From NCBI GenBank assembly GCA_015490995.1, contig WFWT01000128.1, positions 1 through 64,000 on the forward strand: a stretch of 64,000 nucleotides of DNA. Reading direction: 5' to 3'. The notes beneath the pieces were generated by a model that worked only from the letters and a program-made list of their open reading frames with translations, was not told the DNA's origin and searched no databases. Origin of the DNA: Anaerolineae bacterium. GTDB taxonomy: Bacteria; Chloroflexota; Anaerolineae; JAADDB01. The translations under genes and the position numbers were made by a program. Shown here piece after piece: positions 28,473 to 39,340 of this stretch; the stretch's first letter is position 1; the number at the start of each line of letters is the position of its first letter.

Positions 28473-28798
28473 CATCGCACCTCCCGATATCCCACGTGTT
28501 CTCTGGCCAAGGCGATAGCCTCCCCGGGCAACATGAATTTCCGAACGCCCTTGCCTGTAGACACCAACGCCCATCGACATGTCTTACGACCAAAGGAGTG
28601 TAACACCGGGATAAGGGTTTGCGCCAGAGGCAACACCACAGCAAGCACGATAGCTCACAGACATCCCCCAAAGGGCGTTTCGGCACCCCGAATTGCCGCC
28701 CCACCCGCGCGTCAGGTATACTATTCCCTGCTCGACACAGAATCGGACACGTTAAGTCAACATTGAGACACCTTATCCAGGGAGGTTAGAGGGACGCG

Positions 28799-29986
28799 GT
28801 GCGTTCTCCGTTTTTGCTGGTGGCCAAACTACCGTTGTACTGGGCTTTTCGGCACTTCGGCCGGCCCAGGTTGCTTCCCTTTTCCATCGTGATCAGCGTC
28901 TCATTCCGCTGCAACAGCCGCTGTCGAACGTGCGACGTGTGGCGGAAGCCCAACGATGACATGACGGTGGAGGAGTGGTCGCGCGTTTTCCGCAGCTTAG
29001 GCCAGGCGCCTTATTACGTGACCTTCACCGGAGGTGAACCGTTCCTCCGGCCGGACCTGGATGACCTGGTCATTGCCGCGTACCGGCACATGCGACCGGG
29101 CTACATTACCATTCCCACCAACGGCTTGCTTTCCAACCGGGTGGTAGACCAGGTGGAACGGATGTGCCGGGAATGCCCGGACACAGAGATCGGCATCAAC
29201 CTTAGTTTGGACGAAGTAGGGGAACGTCATGACGATATTCGGGGCGTGGCAGGTAACTGGGTCCGCTCCCTTGAAACGTGGCATCGCTTGAAGGCCTTGC
29301 AACCCCGATATCCTAACCTTGTCCTCACCATTCACACCGTTATCTCCCGTTTCAACATTCGCCGCTTTTATAGCATCTATGAGGAGTTGCAGAAGTTAGC
29401 TCCCGACTCCTACATTACCGAGGTGGCAGAAGAACGGGTGGAGCTGGACACGGTGGGATGGGGTATTACGCCGCTGGCCGAGGAATACGCGCCGGTGGCG
29501 GACTTTCTCAGCCAACAAGCCCGCCGCGCACCTGCTCGCGGCATCGCCCGCATTACCCAGGCCTTCCGCGCTCAGTATTACCAGCTGGCCAAACGCACGC
29601 TTTTCGAGCGGACACAGGTCATCCCCTGTTATGCGGGGTGGGCGAGTGCTCACATCGCGCCCAACGGTGACCTGTGGTCCTGTTGCATTCGTGCGGAACC
29701 GGTGGGCAACCTACGGGATGCGAATTACGACTTCCGGGCGGTCTGGTTCAGCCCGGCCATGGACCGTTTGCGCCGCAGCATCGCTAACAAGGAATGCTGG
29801 TGTCCGATGGCCAACGCCGCCTATCCCAACATGCTCCTTCACCCCCCCACCGTTGCGCGGGTGACGCTGGATGTCATTGGGTCTGGACGGACGGCAGCGG
29901 AGAATACCCTCACGAAAGACCCCGTGTTGAACTCGCCGGGCGCCCGCCCGGCCCGCCGGCACGGTCACACAGAACAACCGGGCTAA
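28799..29986 (+). CDS. Radical SAM protein with Cys-rich C-terminal (SPASM/Twitch-like) region
   Basis: CNSRCRTC (CX3CX2C), [14 protein letters not shown]-terminal [20 protein letters not shown] and CWCPMAN. GTG start. Confidence 0.85.
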   Translation: MRSPFLLVAKLPLYWAFRHFGRPRLLPFSIVISVSFRCNSRCRTCDVWRKPNDDMTVEEWSRVFRSLGQAPYYVTFTGGEPFLRPDLDDLVIAAYRHMRPGYITIPTNGLLSNRVVDQVERMCRECPDTEIGINLSLDEVGERHDDIRGVAGNWVRSLETWHRLKALQPRYPNLVLTIHTVISRFNIRRFYSIYEELQKLAPDSYITEVAEERVELDTVGWGITPLAEEYAPVADFLSQQARRAPARGIARITQAFRAQYYQLAKRTLFERTQVIPCYAGWASAHIAPNGDLWSCCIRAEPVGNLRDANYDFRAVWFSPAMDRLRRSIANKECWCPMANAAYPNMLLHPPTVARVTLDVIGSGRTAAENTLTKDPVLNSPGARPARRHGHTEQPG

Positions 29987-30000
29987 CCCGACATCACATG

Positions 30001-30057
30001 ACGCACTTATGATAACCACCTGCTTGCCCCGGTGGGCGCAAAGCCTCAAGATGCGCT
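30001..30057 (+). promoter_or_regulatory. Possible structured leader, weakly GEMM (c-di-GMP-I)-like
   Basis: CGCACTT...AAGATGCG closing helix, CCACC/GGTGG internal hairpin followed by GGCGCAAAGCC. The 5' GGCAAACC core is not conserved. Confidence 0.2.
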
Positions 30058-30192
30058 ATCCTTAACTATTTGGGACAACCGAGGGACCGTGTGCCCGCGA
30101 GGGGAGCGGGTAGACGGTGGCACACCGTTATCCATCCTCCCCTTTCGCAGAGGGCAGGCCCCAGGTGCGAGGAGAACGGTGGAGGTGACACC

Positions 30193-32238
30193 ATGAAAGA
30201 TGCCCGCGCAACCGGTGTAGCTACGACGTGGTCACTGACCCCTCTTGTCCGCTGGCTGGACCGTCTTGCTCCTCCCCCCGCCCTGGTGTTGCTTGTGGTC
30301 GCTGTGTTTGTGGGGCTGTTCACCGGCTTAGGAGCAGTGCTCTTCATCCGTCTGCTGGCGGTGGTGGAACAGCTGGCCCGTACTCTGCGGGAGACCTACG
30401 GGATACCGGGGATGTTCCTGGCCCTGGGTCTCGGCGGGGCATTGGGCGCGCCTTTGGTGGTCTACCTGGCCAGTGAAGCCAGAGGACATGGCGTCCCAGA
30501 AGTCATGCAGGCCATCGCGGTGCGCGGGGGGAGAATGCGACCGCGTGTGGTAGTGGTGAAGGCGCTGGCCTCAGCATTAACTATCGGTGCCGGTGGATCC
30601 GCCGGGCGGGAAGGTCCCATCGTCCAGATCGGCGCAGCCCTGGGGTCCACCATCGGCCAGGTGCTGGCCTTCTCCGAGGAACGGATCAAAGTCCTGGTCG
30701 CCGCGGGCGCGGCCGGCGGAATTGCCGCGACCTTCAACGCGCCCATCGCGGGGGTGATCTTCGCACTGGAAGTTATCCTAGGCGAGTTCGACATGGCGTA
30801 CTTCGGCGTTGTGGTGATTTCATCTGTGGCCGCCAGCATTATCAGCCGGGCATACCTGGGCGCGGCGCCGGCCTTCCCGGTACCTGCCTATGGCCTGGGC
30901 TCTGCCTGGGAGCTCTTCCTGTATGTGGGCGTAAGCGTGGTCGCCGCGGTGACGGGGGTGCTCTTTATCAAGATGCTCTACACGGCCGAAGATCTCTTTG
31001 AACGGTGGCGCTTTCCCGAGGTAGCCAAACCGATCATCGGCATGTTGCTCACCGGTCTGGTCGCGCTGGCGTATCCCCAGGTGTTAGGGCCTGGGCTTGA
31101 CTTCATCGGTGAGGCCATCGCGGAGAACATGACCTTGCCCCTCATGTTGCTGGCTCCCCTGGCCCTGGCCAAGCTTGTGGCCACCAGCTTCACCCTGGGA
31201 GCAGGCAACTCAGGAGGGGTCTTCGCGCCCTCGCTCTTCGCGGGCGCCGCGATGGGAGGTAGCCTGGGGCTTATCTTCCAACACCTCTTTCCCGGCCTGG
31301 CCATCAACCCGGGCGCATACGCCTTAGTCGGCATGGCAGCCACCTTCGCCGCAGCCGCTCGAGCACCCATCACGGCCATTCTCATCGTGTTCGAGATGTC
31401 CAACGACTACCGGCTGATCTTGCCCCTAATGATGACCACGGTGCTCAGTGCGCTTATCGCCCATTACCTGCACCCGGAATCCATCTACACTCTGAAACTG
31501 GTACGACGTGGCATTGTGTTCCGCCACGGACGTGACATCGATGTGATGGAGAGCATCCGCGTGGAGGAAGCCATGCAACCGTCCCCACGCACCGTCCCGG
31601 AGGACATGCCGGTCAAGGAACTGGGACGCGCCTTTGCGGAAGCACACGTCCACGGATTTCCCGTGGTCAACGCGCGCGGGGAACTGGTAGGTGTCGTCGC
31701 CCTGACGGACTACGAACACGCGCTGGCACGGCCGGATTTCGCTCAGCTCACCGTTGGGGATATCATGAGTCGCGATCTGGTGGTGGCGTACCCGGACGAA
31801 ACCCTGTGGGAAGCCCTGCGCAAGCTGAGCGTGCGGGATGTAGGGCGTCTGCCCGTGGTCTCCCGTCACAATCCGCGAGAGCTCCGGGGCATTATCCGAC
31901 GTCGCGACATTATCCGAGCATATAACATTGCGGTTGCCCGTCGGGCAGAACTTCAGCAACGTCTCCAGGAGTTGCGCCTGGGCGAGGAGGAGGATGAAAC
32001 GGAGTACATCAAGGTAGAATTGCCCGCGGACGCTTGGGCGGTCGGTAAGCGGGTGCGTGACCTGCCCCTGCCCGAGGACTGTGTGTTGGTGGCCGTACGG
32101 CGAGGACGCCAGGTGATCATGCCGCACGGTCACACCGTTTTGCGTCCGGGGGATCGTATCACCGTGTTCACCCGCCGTTCGTGTGAACACGATGTCACCC
32201 GTATCCTGTTATCGGGACCATCGGTCGCTGCCCGCTGA
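30193..32238 (+). CDS. ClC-type chloride channel/transporter with CBS pair and C-terminal RCK_C/TrkA-C domain
   Basis: [47 protein letters not shown] pair ([21 protein letters not shown]...; [19 protein letters not shown]...); C-terminal [59 protein letters not shown] before ATG 30193. Confidence 0.92.
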   Translation: MKDARATGVATTWSLTPLVRWLDRLAPPPALVLLVVAVFVGLFTGLGAVLFIRLLAVVEQLARTLRETYGIPGMFLALGLGGALGAPLVVYLASEARGHGVPEVMQAIAVRGGRMRPRVVVVKALASALTIGAGGSAGREGPIVQIGAALGSTIGQVLAFSEERIKVLVAAGAAGGIAATFNAPIAGVIFALEVILGEFDMAYFGVVVISSVAASIISRAYLGAAPAFPVPAYGLGSAWELFLYVGVSVVAAVTGVLFIKMLYTAEDLFERWRFPEVAKPIIGMLLTGLVALAYPQVLGPGLDFIGEAIAENMTLPLMLLAPLALAKLVATSFTLGAGNSGGVFAPSLFAGAAMGGSLGLIFQHLFPGLAINPGAYALVGMAATFAAAARAPITAILIVFEMSNDYRLILPLMMTTVLSALIAHYLHPESIYTLKLVRRGIVFRHGRDIDVMESIRVEEAMQPSPRTVPEDMPVKELGRAFAEAHVHGFPVVNARGELVGVVALTDYEHALARPDFAQLTVGDIMSRDLVVAYPDETLWEALRKLSVRDVGRLPVVSRHNPRELRGIIRRRDIIRAYNIAVARRAELQQRLQELRLGEEEDETEYIKVELPADAWAVGKRVRDLPLPEDCVLVAVRRGRQVIMPHGHTVLRPGDRITVFTRRSCEHDVTRILLSGPSVAAR

Positions 32239-32285
32239 GGCGGGCGGGTAAGGGCAATCCACGCGAGTTTAAACAGGAGGTAACA

Positions 32286-33146
32286 GTGCAACGTACGGCT
32301 GGCGCCCCGGCCTGGAAAGCAGCGTTTGCCCCTTATCTACACACCGCACGCGCGGCGTTCATGCCCTACTGGCCTCTCGGGTTTCCCTCACCTGCCGCAA
32401 GCCTGGATTACGTGATGACCCTGGCGGAAGCAGGTGCGGACATGTTAGAACTGGGCATCCCCTTCTCCGATCCTCTGGCAGACGGACCGACCATTCAGGC
32501 GGCTACCCAGCAAGCGCTGGCGGCCGGCACGACCGTCCCCCGCTGTCTGGAGATGGTGGCGACTCTGCGGGCACGCGGCCTGACCATTCCGTGTGCCTTG
32601 ATGACATATCTGAACCCCATCCTCGCGTACGGGCTGGAGCGTTTTGTGCAGGACGCGGCCGCCGCGGGCGCCGATGGCTGTATTGTGCCCGACATGCCCC
32701 CGGAAGAAGGGGAGACCTTGGAGGCGCTGTGTCGGGCCCACAACCTGGCCCTGATCTACTTGGTTGCACCCACCTCGACGACCGAACGCATCCACTTGGC
32801 AGGCAGACACAGTACCGGTTTCCTTTACCTGGTTTCGGTGACCGGTATCACCGGCGCACGAGAGGCCCTGCCGGATGACCTGGTAGACTTTGTCCGTCGG
32901 GTGCGCCGAGCGGTCTCTTTGCCCTTGGCAGTAGGGTTCGGCATCAGCCGACCGGCCCAGGCACGCGCAGTGGCCACACTGGCCGACGGGGTGATCGTGG
33001 GCAGCGCGCTGATCCGTGAGGTCCAGCAGGCCCAGACGCCGGAGGAGGAGGGGCGTCATCGTGTGTACGCCCTAGCCGCCCGGCTCGCTCAGGCAGCCCA
33101 TGGCGCGGACGAAGACTCTCTCCTGGACCCCACCCCCACGCCGTGA
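32286..33146 (+). CDS. trpA: Tryptophan synthase alpha chain
   Basis: [30 protein letters not shown] ... [19 protein letters not shown] ... [17 protein letters not shown] start. Confidence 0.92.
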   Translation: MQRTAGAPAWKAAFAPYLHTARAAFMPYWPLGFPSPAASLDYVMTLAEAGADMLELGIPFSDPLADGPTIQAATQQALAAGTTVPRCLEMVATLRARGLTIPCALMTYLNPILAYGLERFVQDAAAAGADGCIVPDMPPEEGETLEALCRAHNLALIYLVAPTSTTERIHLAGRHSTGFLYLVSVTGITGAREALPDDLVDFVRRVRRAVSLPLAVGFGISRPAQARAVATLADGVIVGSALIREVQQAQTPEEEGRHRVYALAARLAQAAHGADEDSLLDPTPTP

Positions 33147-33204
33147 CCCGAACCTCACAGAGCGAGTCGGGTAACGAGCGTATAGGCCACGGAGGAAGAG
33201 GCGC

Positions 33205-34977
33205 ATGCTGCGCTGGGCAGTTATCCGAGAAAGGGAGGACGGTGCCTGGTGGCTGTTTCGTGATCCTGTGCACGTGGTCTGGACGACCCGGACAGACGAG
33301 GTTATCCCGCTCTTAGGGTGGGTAGAATATCAGACACAGACGCACGAGCTCTACGCGGTAGGGTGGGTGGCCTACGACGCGGCCCCGGCCATGGATCGCG
33401 CGCTGAAGGTTCCGGGCCAGGGGACGGTGCCTCTCATGTGTTTCGGCCTGTTCCGGGCGCCTGTCCGGCTCACATCCGCACGCCTTCGCCCCGGCCCGCG
33501 AGTACCATCCCTCTCGTGGACACCGGCCCTTTCGGAGACGGATTATGTTTCACGGTTTAACCGCATTAAAGCCTACATCGCGGATGGCCACACTTATCAG
33601 GTCAACTTCACCTTTCCCCTTCGGGCAGCTTGGCAAGGGGATCCATGGGACCTCTTTACCCACTTGGTGCGGGCACAGGACCTCCCTTACGGCGCGTACC
33701 TGGACGCGGGCCGGTATGTGGTGTGTTCCGCGTCTCCGGAACTCTTCTTTGCCCTGGAGGGGGATTGTCTTGTCTCCCGACCCATGAAGGGCACAGCCCC
33801 GCGGGGACGCACCTGGGAAGAGGATGTTGAGCGTGTTCGAGCGTTGCGTTCTTCGGAGAAGGAACGGGCCGAAAACGTGATGATTGTAGACATGGTGCGC
33901 AATGACCTGGGGCGCATTGCCCGTTTGGGCAGTGTGACGGTGCCCGCGCTCTGCACGGTGGAACGTTATCCAACGGTATGGCAAATGACCTCTACGGTCA
34001 CCGCACGTACGGAAGCATCCGTTGTGTCAATTTTCCGCCATCTTTTTCCGGCCGCGTCGGTGACCGGTGCGCCTAAAGTTCGCACAATGGAAATTATCGC
34101 GCAGCTGGAAGTCGCGCCTCGCGGGGTGTATACCGGAGCCATCGGTTACCTTGCTCCACGTCGCCGAGCTCAGTTCAACGTCGCTATCCGGACGGTGGTC
34201 ATAGACCGCGCCACAGCGACCGCTGTGTACTCCGTAGGCAGCGGTGTGGTGTGGGATTCCGATCCTCACCGGGAATACCAGGAATGTTTGACCAAGGCCC
34301 GCGTCCTGAGCACGGTCTGGCCTGAATTTCAACTGCTCACATCTCTTCTCTGGGAGCCGGACGGAGGTTATTTCCTGCTGGAGGCTCATATGAGACGGCT
34401 GGCCCGCTCCGCCGAGTACTTTGGATTTCCCTGGCCGGAGGCCGCGCTGTACCGCGCTTTGCACACGCTGCCCTCCCGGTGGCCGCCCGTGCCGCACAAG
34501 GTGCGGGTGTTGCTCTCGCAAGGAGGGGGAATCCGGGTGGAAGGCCGACCTCTGACACACCGCCCCAAGCCACTACGGGTGGGTATCGCGCGGGTACCGG
34601 TGGATCCGGACGATCCTTTCCTGTACCACAAGACTACACATCGGGTGGTGTACGAGCGGGCCCGCGCGGATTGCCCTACTTGTGATGACGTGTTGTTGTG
34701 GAACTCGCGCGGTGAGCTGACCGAAGCGACCATCGCCAATGTGGTGCTGCGTTTGGATGGGGAATGGGTCACTCCACCGGTGGACAGCGGGTTGTTGCCC
34801 GGAGTATTTCGGGAGTGGTTGCTCCAGCAGGGCAAAATTCGCGAACGGGTCATCCCCCTGGCGGAACTTTCACGTGCTGAGGCCGTGTACTTAATCAACT
34901 CGGTGCGTCGGTGGATGCCGGCCCGACTGGTAGATACACTCGCGCCGCTTGCAAGGGCCTCAGCAGGCCCACGATAA
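33205..34977 (+). CDS. Aminodeoxychorismate synthase component I fused to aminodeoxychorismate lyase (PabB-PabC)
   Basis: PabB half: ASPELFFALEGDCLVSRPMKGTAPRG, VDMVRNDLGRIARLGSV, FPAASVTGAPKVRTMEII; class-IV aminotransferase half: KTTHRVVYERARAD, DDVLLWNSRGELTEATIANVVL. Confidence 0.92.
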   Translation: MLRWAVIREREDGAWWLFRDPVHVVWTTRTDEVIPLLGWVEYQTQTHELYAVGWVAYDAAPAMDRALKVPGQGTVPLMCFGLFRAPVRLTSARLRPGPRVPSLSWTPALSETDYVSRFNRIKAYIADGHTYQVNFTFPLRAAWQGDPWDLFTHLVRAQDLPYGAYLDAGRYVVCSASPELFFALEGDCLVSRPMKGTAPRGRTWEEDVERVRALRSSEKERAENVMIVDMVRNDLGRIARLGSVTVPALCTVERYPTVWQMTSTVTARTEASVVSIFRHLFPAASVTGAPKVRTMEIIAQLEVAPRGVYTGAIGYLAPRRRAQFNVAIRTVVIDRATATAVYSVGSGVVWDSDPHREYQECLTKARVLSTVWPEFQLLTSLLWEPDGGYFLLEAHMRRLARSAEYFGFPWPEAALYRALHTLPSRWPPVPHKVRVLLSQGGGIRVEGRPLTHRPKPLRVGIARVPVDPDDPFLYHKTTHRVVYERARADCPTCDDVLLWNSRGELTEATIANVVLRLDGEWVTPPVDSGLLPGVFREWLLQQGKIRERVIPLAELSRAEAVYLINSVRRWMPARLVDTLAPLARASAGPR

Positions 34978-34989
34978 AAGTTATCCTTA

Positions 34990-36030
34990 TCACCGGTTTC
35001 GGGCCGCGACGATCTCTGCGATGATGGCTACGGCAATCTCTTCCGGCGTACGCGCGTTGATGGGTAACCCAATTGGCGCGTGGATGCGTTGAATTTGCTC
35101 GTCGGTCAGCCCCATCTCCTTGAGCGCCTGCACCCGTCGGGCATGAGTCTTGCGTGAGCCCAGGGCGCCCACATAACGTACCGGGTGTTCCAGCGCGACT
35201 TTCAAAGCCGGGTTGTCCAGCTTTTCATCGTGGGTAAGGACGACCACATAGGTGCCTTCATCCAGGGGCAATTGCCGCAGGACATCCTCAGGCCAGCCGA
35301 TAATAAGTTCATCCGCGTGGTGGAAGCGCTCCCGGGTGGCGAATACCTGCCGAGCGTCTACCACAATGGTACGGAAGCCTAAGGTACGGGCCAGGGTCAC
35401 CAGGGGAATGGCAATGTGCACGGCGCCCACAATAACCAGCTTGGGTGGAGGCGGATACACTTCCATAAGGAGATCCACCTCTGTGTCCTCCAGAGGCAGA
35501 CGCCAGCGCTCGGTCCGCTGGGCCGTCAGTGCGGTCATGGCCCGTTGGCGAACGGCGGCCTCCAGCCCTGCATGGGGAAGGCGGCCTACCACCTGACCAT
35601 CGGGCCAGAGGAGGAGTTTGGCCCCCGCGTGAGGCCCTTGTAATACGGTCACGACACCGACCAGCCGCTCCTCGCGGAGGGCGGTACGTAACGCTTCCCA
35701 CACTGCCTGCTGGGCGGGGGTGTGCATGGGCTCGACAAACACCTCAATGCGCCCCCCACAGGCCAGGCCGACTTCCCAGGCCTGCTCATCGCTGATGCCA
35801 AAGGGCAACAACCGTGGACGCCCATCGGCCAGCACCTCCAGGGCTTCCTGAAGCACAGCGCTCTCCACGCACCCACCGCTGACCGAACCGGTCATCTCCG
35901 CCCGTTCGGATACGGCCATCTTTGCCCCCAGAGGGCGCGGGGCCGAACCGTACACGTTCACCACGGTGGCCAAGGCTACCCGTTTCCCCTCGGTTAGCCA
36001 GCGTTCAATATCGGCCAACACATCACGCAT
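34990..36030 (-). CDS. XdhC/CoxF family molybdenum cofactor insertion/maturation protein
   Basis: GSAPRPLGAKMAV, GSVSGGCVESAV, and C-terminal Rossmann YVGALGSRKTHARRVQALKEMGLTDEQIQRIHAPIGLPINARTPEEIAVAIIAEIVAARN. Confidence 0.9.
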   Translation of the reverse strand: MRDVLADIERWLTEGKRVALATVVNVYGSAPRPLGAKMAVSERAEMTGSVSGGCVESAVLQEALEVLADGRPRLLPFGISDEQAWEVGLACGGRIEVFVEPMHTPAQQAVWEALRTALREERLVGVVTVLQGPHAGAKLLLWPDGQVVGRLPHAGLEAAVRQRAMTALTAQRTERWRLPLEDTEVDLLMEVYPPPPKLVIVGAVHIAIPLVTLARTLGFRTIVVDARQVFATRERFHHADELIIGWPEDVLRQLPLDEGTYVVVLTHDEKLDNPALKVALEHPVRYVGALGSRKTHARRVQALKEMGLTDEQIQRIHAPIGLPINARTPEEIAVAIIAEIVAARNR

Positions 36031-36036
36031 GCTGTG

Positions 36037-37227
36037 TTACCTCCTCCGTAACGTCCGACTTTCCCCCAAACCGGCCAAGACCCGGCCGAGTTGCTCCAGG
36101 CTGGCTAAGTTGTGCACGGGAAGAAAGTCATCGATGTATGGGAGGGCTGCTTGCATACCTCGAGTAAGGGGTTGATAGCTGGGCGATCCAAGTAGGGGGT
36201 TGAGCCAGATCAACCGGTGACAGCTCCGTTGCAGGCGAGCCATTTCCCGAGCGAGGAGCTCGATATCACCTCGGTCCCATCCGTCACTGATGATGAGCAC
36301 TACCGCGCCCTGGCCCAGTACCCGACGAGACCACACGTAATTAAAGGTCTTCAGTGCCTCACCAATGCGCGTGCCGCCTCCCCAGTCGTGCACCACGCGC
36401 GCGGCTTCGGCCAAGGCTTCGTCAATGTCCCGCCGGCGCAACTGACGGGTGATGCGGGTCAAACGCGTGCTGAAAACGAAGGTTTCCACGCGGTCCAGTC
36501 GATTGGTGATCACGTAAAGAAATTGCAGCAGTACCCGAGTGTACCGTTCCATGGAACCGCTGATGTCGCACAGGACCACGATGGGACGACGTTTATACTT
36601 GGGTTCTCTCCGTGCCAGGTGCAATGGCTCTGCGCCATGACGTAAGTTCTGCCGCAGCGTACGGCGCAGATCGAAGTAAGGCCCTCGCCGGGCAGGGGCC
36701 CGACGGCGTGTCCGTCTCACATCCAGATCCCAGGTAAGGTGCTGCATCCACACCTTTAACGTTTCCAGCTCTTCAGGCGTACACTCGCTGAAATCTTTCT
36801 GGCGGAGCACCTCCCGGGCGCTGTACGTGAGGGCACGGTCCGGGAGAGGTTCGTCATCCACTTCGCCGTCGAAGTCACCATCGCCCCTCACAGGTTCTAC
36901 CCGGATAATTTCAACTTCCTTGCGTTGGACCCGCCGGAGAAGGTGTCCCAAGTCTAGTTCTTGAAGGGTGTTTTCCGAGCGGGCTTGCCAGAACAAGTCG
37001 AAAGCCCGATCAAAGAGGGGCCAGTGCTCCCGGCGGTTGACCAGAATGGCTCGGGCCGCATGTTTCACGTCCTCTCGAGAGCGCAGGTCCACGTAATGCA
37101 GCGCGTGGACAAAATCCACAATCTGAGTCGGGGTCACCGGGATGCCAAGCGCGCGCAGGAGACGACCAAACAGCACGATGTTGCGCAGCAGCTGTCCCCG
37201 TGGCACACCTTCAGGCCATTGCGCCAT
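36037..37227 (-). CDS. coxE: VWA-domain protein, CoxE family
   Basis: PIVVLCDISGSMERYTRVLLQFLY (MIDAS DxSxS), GGGTRIGEALKTFN, ISDGWDRGD. Confidence 0.88.
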   Translation of the reverse strand: MAQWPEGVPRGQLLRNIVLFGRLLRALGIPVTPTQIVDFVHALHYVDLRSREDVKHAARAILVNRREHWPLFDRAFDLFWQARSENTLQELDLGHLLRRVQRKEVEIIRVEPVRGDGDFDGEVDDEPLPDRALTYSAREVLRQKDFSECTPEELETLKVWMQHLTWDLDVRRTRRRAPARRGPYFDLRRTLRQNLRHGAEPLHLARREPKYKRRPIVVLCDISGSMERYTRVLLQFLYVITNRLDRVETFVFSTRLTRITRQLRRRDIDEALAEAARVVHDWGGGTRIGEALKTFNYVWSRRVLGQGAVVLIISDGWDRGDIELLAREMARLQRSCHRLIWLNPLLGSPSYQPLTRGMQAALPYIDDFLPVHNLASLEQLGRVLAGLGESRTLRRR

Positions 37228-38149
37228 CTCCGGACACCTCCTGTAACCGCGCTCGCGCGCGGGCCAGCAACGTGTCTACCCCCGCGTGCTGGACGTGCTC
37301 GATGTCATCCTTGTACTTCAACAGCACCCCGAGGGTCTCCTGAACCACTTGGTCTGTAAGGACTTCTTGGTCCAGGGCAATCAGTGCTTGCATCCAGTCA
37401 AGCGTTTCCGCGACGCCCGGCAACTTGAAAAGGTCCTCCTGCCGCAATTCCTGAACGAACGCGACCACTTCTCTGGCCAGGCGTTCCGGCGCGTGGGGTA
37501 CCCGGGTGAGGACAATGGTGTACTCCTTCTCAAAGGAAGGATAATCAATCCAGTGATAAATGCACCGACGTTTCAACGCGTCGTGGATCTCACGCGTCCG
37601 GTTCGACGTGATGACTACCACCGGTGGTTTCTCCGCCCGAATGGTACCTATTTCGGGAATGGAGATCTGAAAGTCGGAGAGCACTTCCAGCAAAAAGGCC
37701 TCAAACTCTTCATCCGCCCGGTCCAGCTCGTCAATCAGGAGGACCGGAGGTTCGCCGTCCGTGTAATCGATGGCTTGGAGGAGGGGGCGTTTTAGGAGGA
37801 ACTCAGGGCTGAACAGTTCCTTCAGCGCCTCGCGCTCCTCCGTGTGGCCAACTGCTTCCATCAGGCGGATTTGAAGCATTTGCCGGGTGTAATTCCACTC
37901 GTACACCGCGGTGTTGACGTCCAGACCCTCATAGCACTGCAAGCGGATAAGCCGTCGGCCCAGCAGGCTGGCAAGCACTTTGGCCACTTCGGTTTTGCCC
38001 ACGCCTGCTTCCCCTTCGAGGAAGAGGGGTTTGTTCAGTTTTAAAGCCAGAAAGATGGCGGTGGCCAACGAACGCTCCGCGATATAAGCTTGCTCTCGCA
38101 GGACGGCCTGTAGCTGGTCAATGCTGATCAGCTCTTTACGCTCGCTCAA
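37211..38149 (-). CDS. coxD: MoxR/CoxD-type AAA+ ATPase
   Basis: FLEGEAGVGKTEVAKVLA, VLLIDELDRADEEFEAFLLEVLSDFQISIPE, SNRTREIHDALKRRCIYHW. TTG start at 38149 preceded by GGGAGGATAACC. Confidence 0.88.
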   Translation of the reverse strand: MSERKELISIDQLQAVLREQAYIAERSLATAIFLALKLNKPLFLEGEAGVGKTEVAKVLASLLGRRLIRLQCYEGLDVNTAVYEWNYTRQMLQIRLMEAVGHTEEREALKELFSPEFLLKRPLLQAIDYTDGEPPVLLIDELDRADEEFEAFLLEVLSDFQISIPEIGTIRAEKPPVVVITSNRTREIHDALKRRCIYHWIDYPSFEKEYTIVLTRVPHAPERLAREVVAFVQELRQEDLFKLPGVAETLDWMQALIALDQEVLTDQVVQETLGVLLKYKDDIEHVQHAGVDTLLARARARLQEVSGDGAMA

Positions 38150-38401
38150 GGTTATCCTCCCACCATGTGAATGTCCTTCCACTCATAGAGAACGTTCGGA
38201 GATCCGTGTTCTTTACGCTCTCATCACATTATAACGCTTGCCAGGTGCTCTGCCCATCAACGGTACGAGCGCAGTGTAACACCGTGTCATGGTGGCATTA
38301 CCCTACTCTTAGAATAAGGCCGGGATCGGTCTTACCGGTGCTTTGGAATCGAGCGGCCAAGGTGGCTGAGTAGGCCGCAGGGCAGGTCTGGCAGCGGGAG
38401 G

Positions 38402-38445
38402 GGGAAAATAACACCGTGGCGCAGGGGGCATCCCCTGCGCCACGG
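38402..38445 (-). terminator. Intrinsic terminator after coxM
   Basis: Perfect 14-bp stem CCGTGGCGCAGGGG-ATGC-CCCCTGCGCCACGG then TGTTATTTTCC on the minus strand. Confidence 0.8.
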
Positions 38446-38473
38446 ATAGATGGCGTACGGTACGTGTACAGCA

Positions 38474-39340
38474 TCACGCCTGCGCGCGGTCACGCGCCTG
38501 CTTTAACGCGCGCTTGGCGAAGACCTTGGCCAACTCTACCCGGTAGGCCCCGGACGCGAAAACGTCCCCCATGGGATCGCCCACGTGGAGGTGTTGGTCA
38601 ACGACCCCTTCGATGGTGGCATCGTCTGGGGTATGGCCTACCAGGGCATCGGTGACGTTCTGGGCATTGAAGGGCGTACTGGTGATGCCGTTAAAACACA
38701 ACCGGGCCTGTGCGACCGTCCCGTCCGCGTTGAGGGTCACGATGGCCGCCGCGCCACACACCGCGTACCCGGAAGCGGGATGTTCGAATTTCAGGTACGC
38801 GGTGCCCGTTCGCTCGCCCAACACAGGCACTTCCACCGCGGTGAGGATTTCTCCGGGCTGTACCGCGGTGGTCATCAGGTCCAGGAAGAAATCACGCGCG
38901 GCCACCTGTCGGGTACCGTTGGGCCCAGCAAGGTGGAGGGTGCCATCCAGGGCGAGGATGACGGCCGGCAGGTCGGAGCCTGGGTCCGCGTGTACCAGGT
39001 TACCACCGATAGTACCCCGGTGGCGCACCTGGCGGTCACCGATCTGGGCAGCCGCTTCCGGGATCAGGGGGCACTTGCGGGCGAGAATGTCCGATCTTTC
39101 CAGTTCCCAGTGGGTGGTTAACGCGCCAATGCGCAACCTGTCCCCAAGGTCCTGGATGCCACGCAGTTCCTCGATGCGACCAATGTCCACCAGTACTGGC
39201 GGGGCGGCAAGGCGAAGTTTCATCATGGGTAACAAGCTGTGCCCCCCGGCCAGTACCTTCGCCTCCGGATGTGCCTGCAGGAGTTGAACGGCCTCCTGCA
39301 CCGACGCAGCTCGATAATAGTCAAAGCGTGGCGGGTACAT
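38474..39340 (-). CDS. Molybdenum hydroxylase FAD-binding medium subunit (CoxM-like)
   Basis: FDYYRAASVQEAVQLLQAHPEAKVLAGGHSLLPMMKLRLA, RHRGTIGGNLVHADPGSDLPAV. Confidence 0.9.
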   Translation of the reverse strand: MYPPRFDYYRAASVQEAVQLLQAHPEAKVLAGGHSLLPMMKLRLAAPPVLVDIGRIEELRGIQDLGDRLRIGALTTHWELERSDILARKCPLIPEAAAQIGDRQVRHRGTIGGNLVHADPGSDLPAVILALDGTLHLAGPNGTRQVAARDFFLDLMTTAVQPGEILTAVEVPVLGERTGTAYLKFEHPASGYAVCGAAAIVTLNADGTVAQARLCFNGITSTPFNAQNVTDALVGHTPDDATIEGVVDQHLHVGDPMGDVFASGAYRVELAKVFAKRALKQARDRAQA

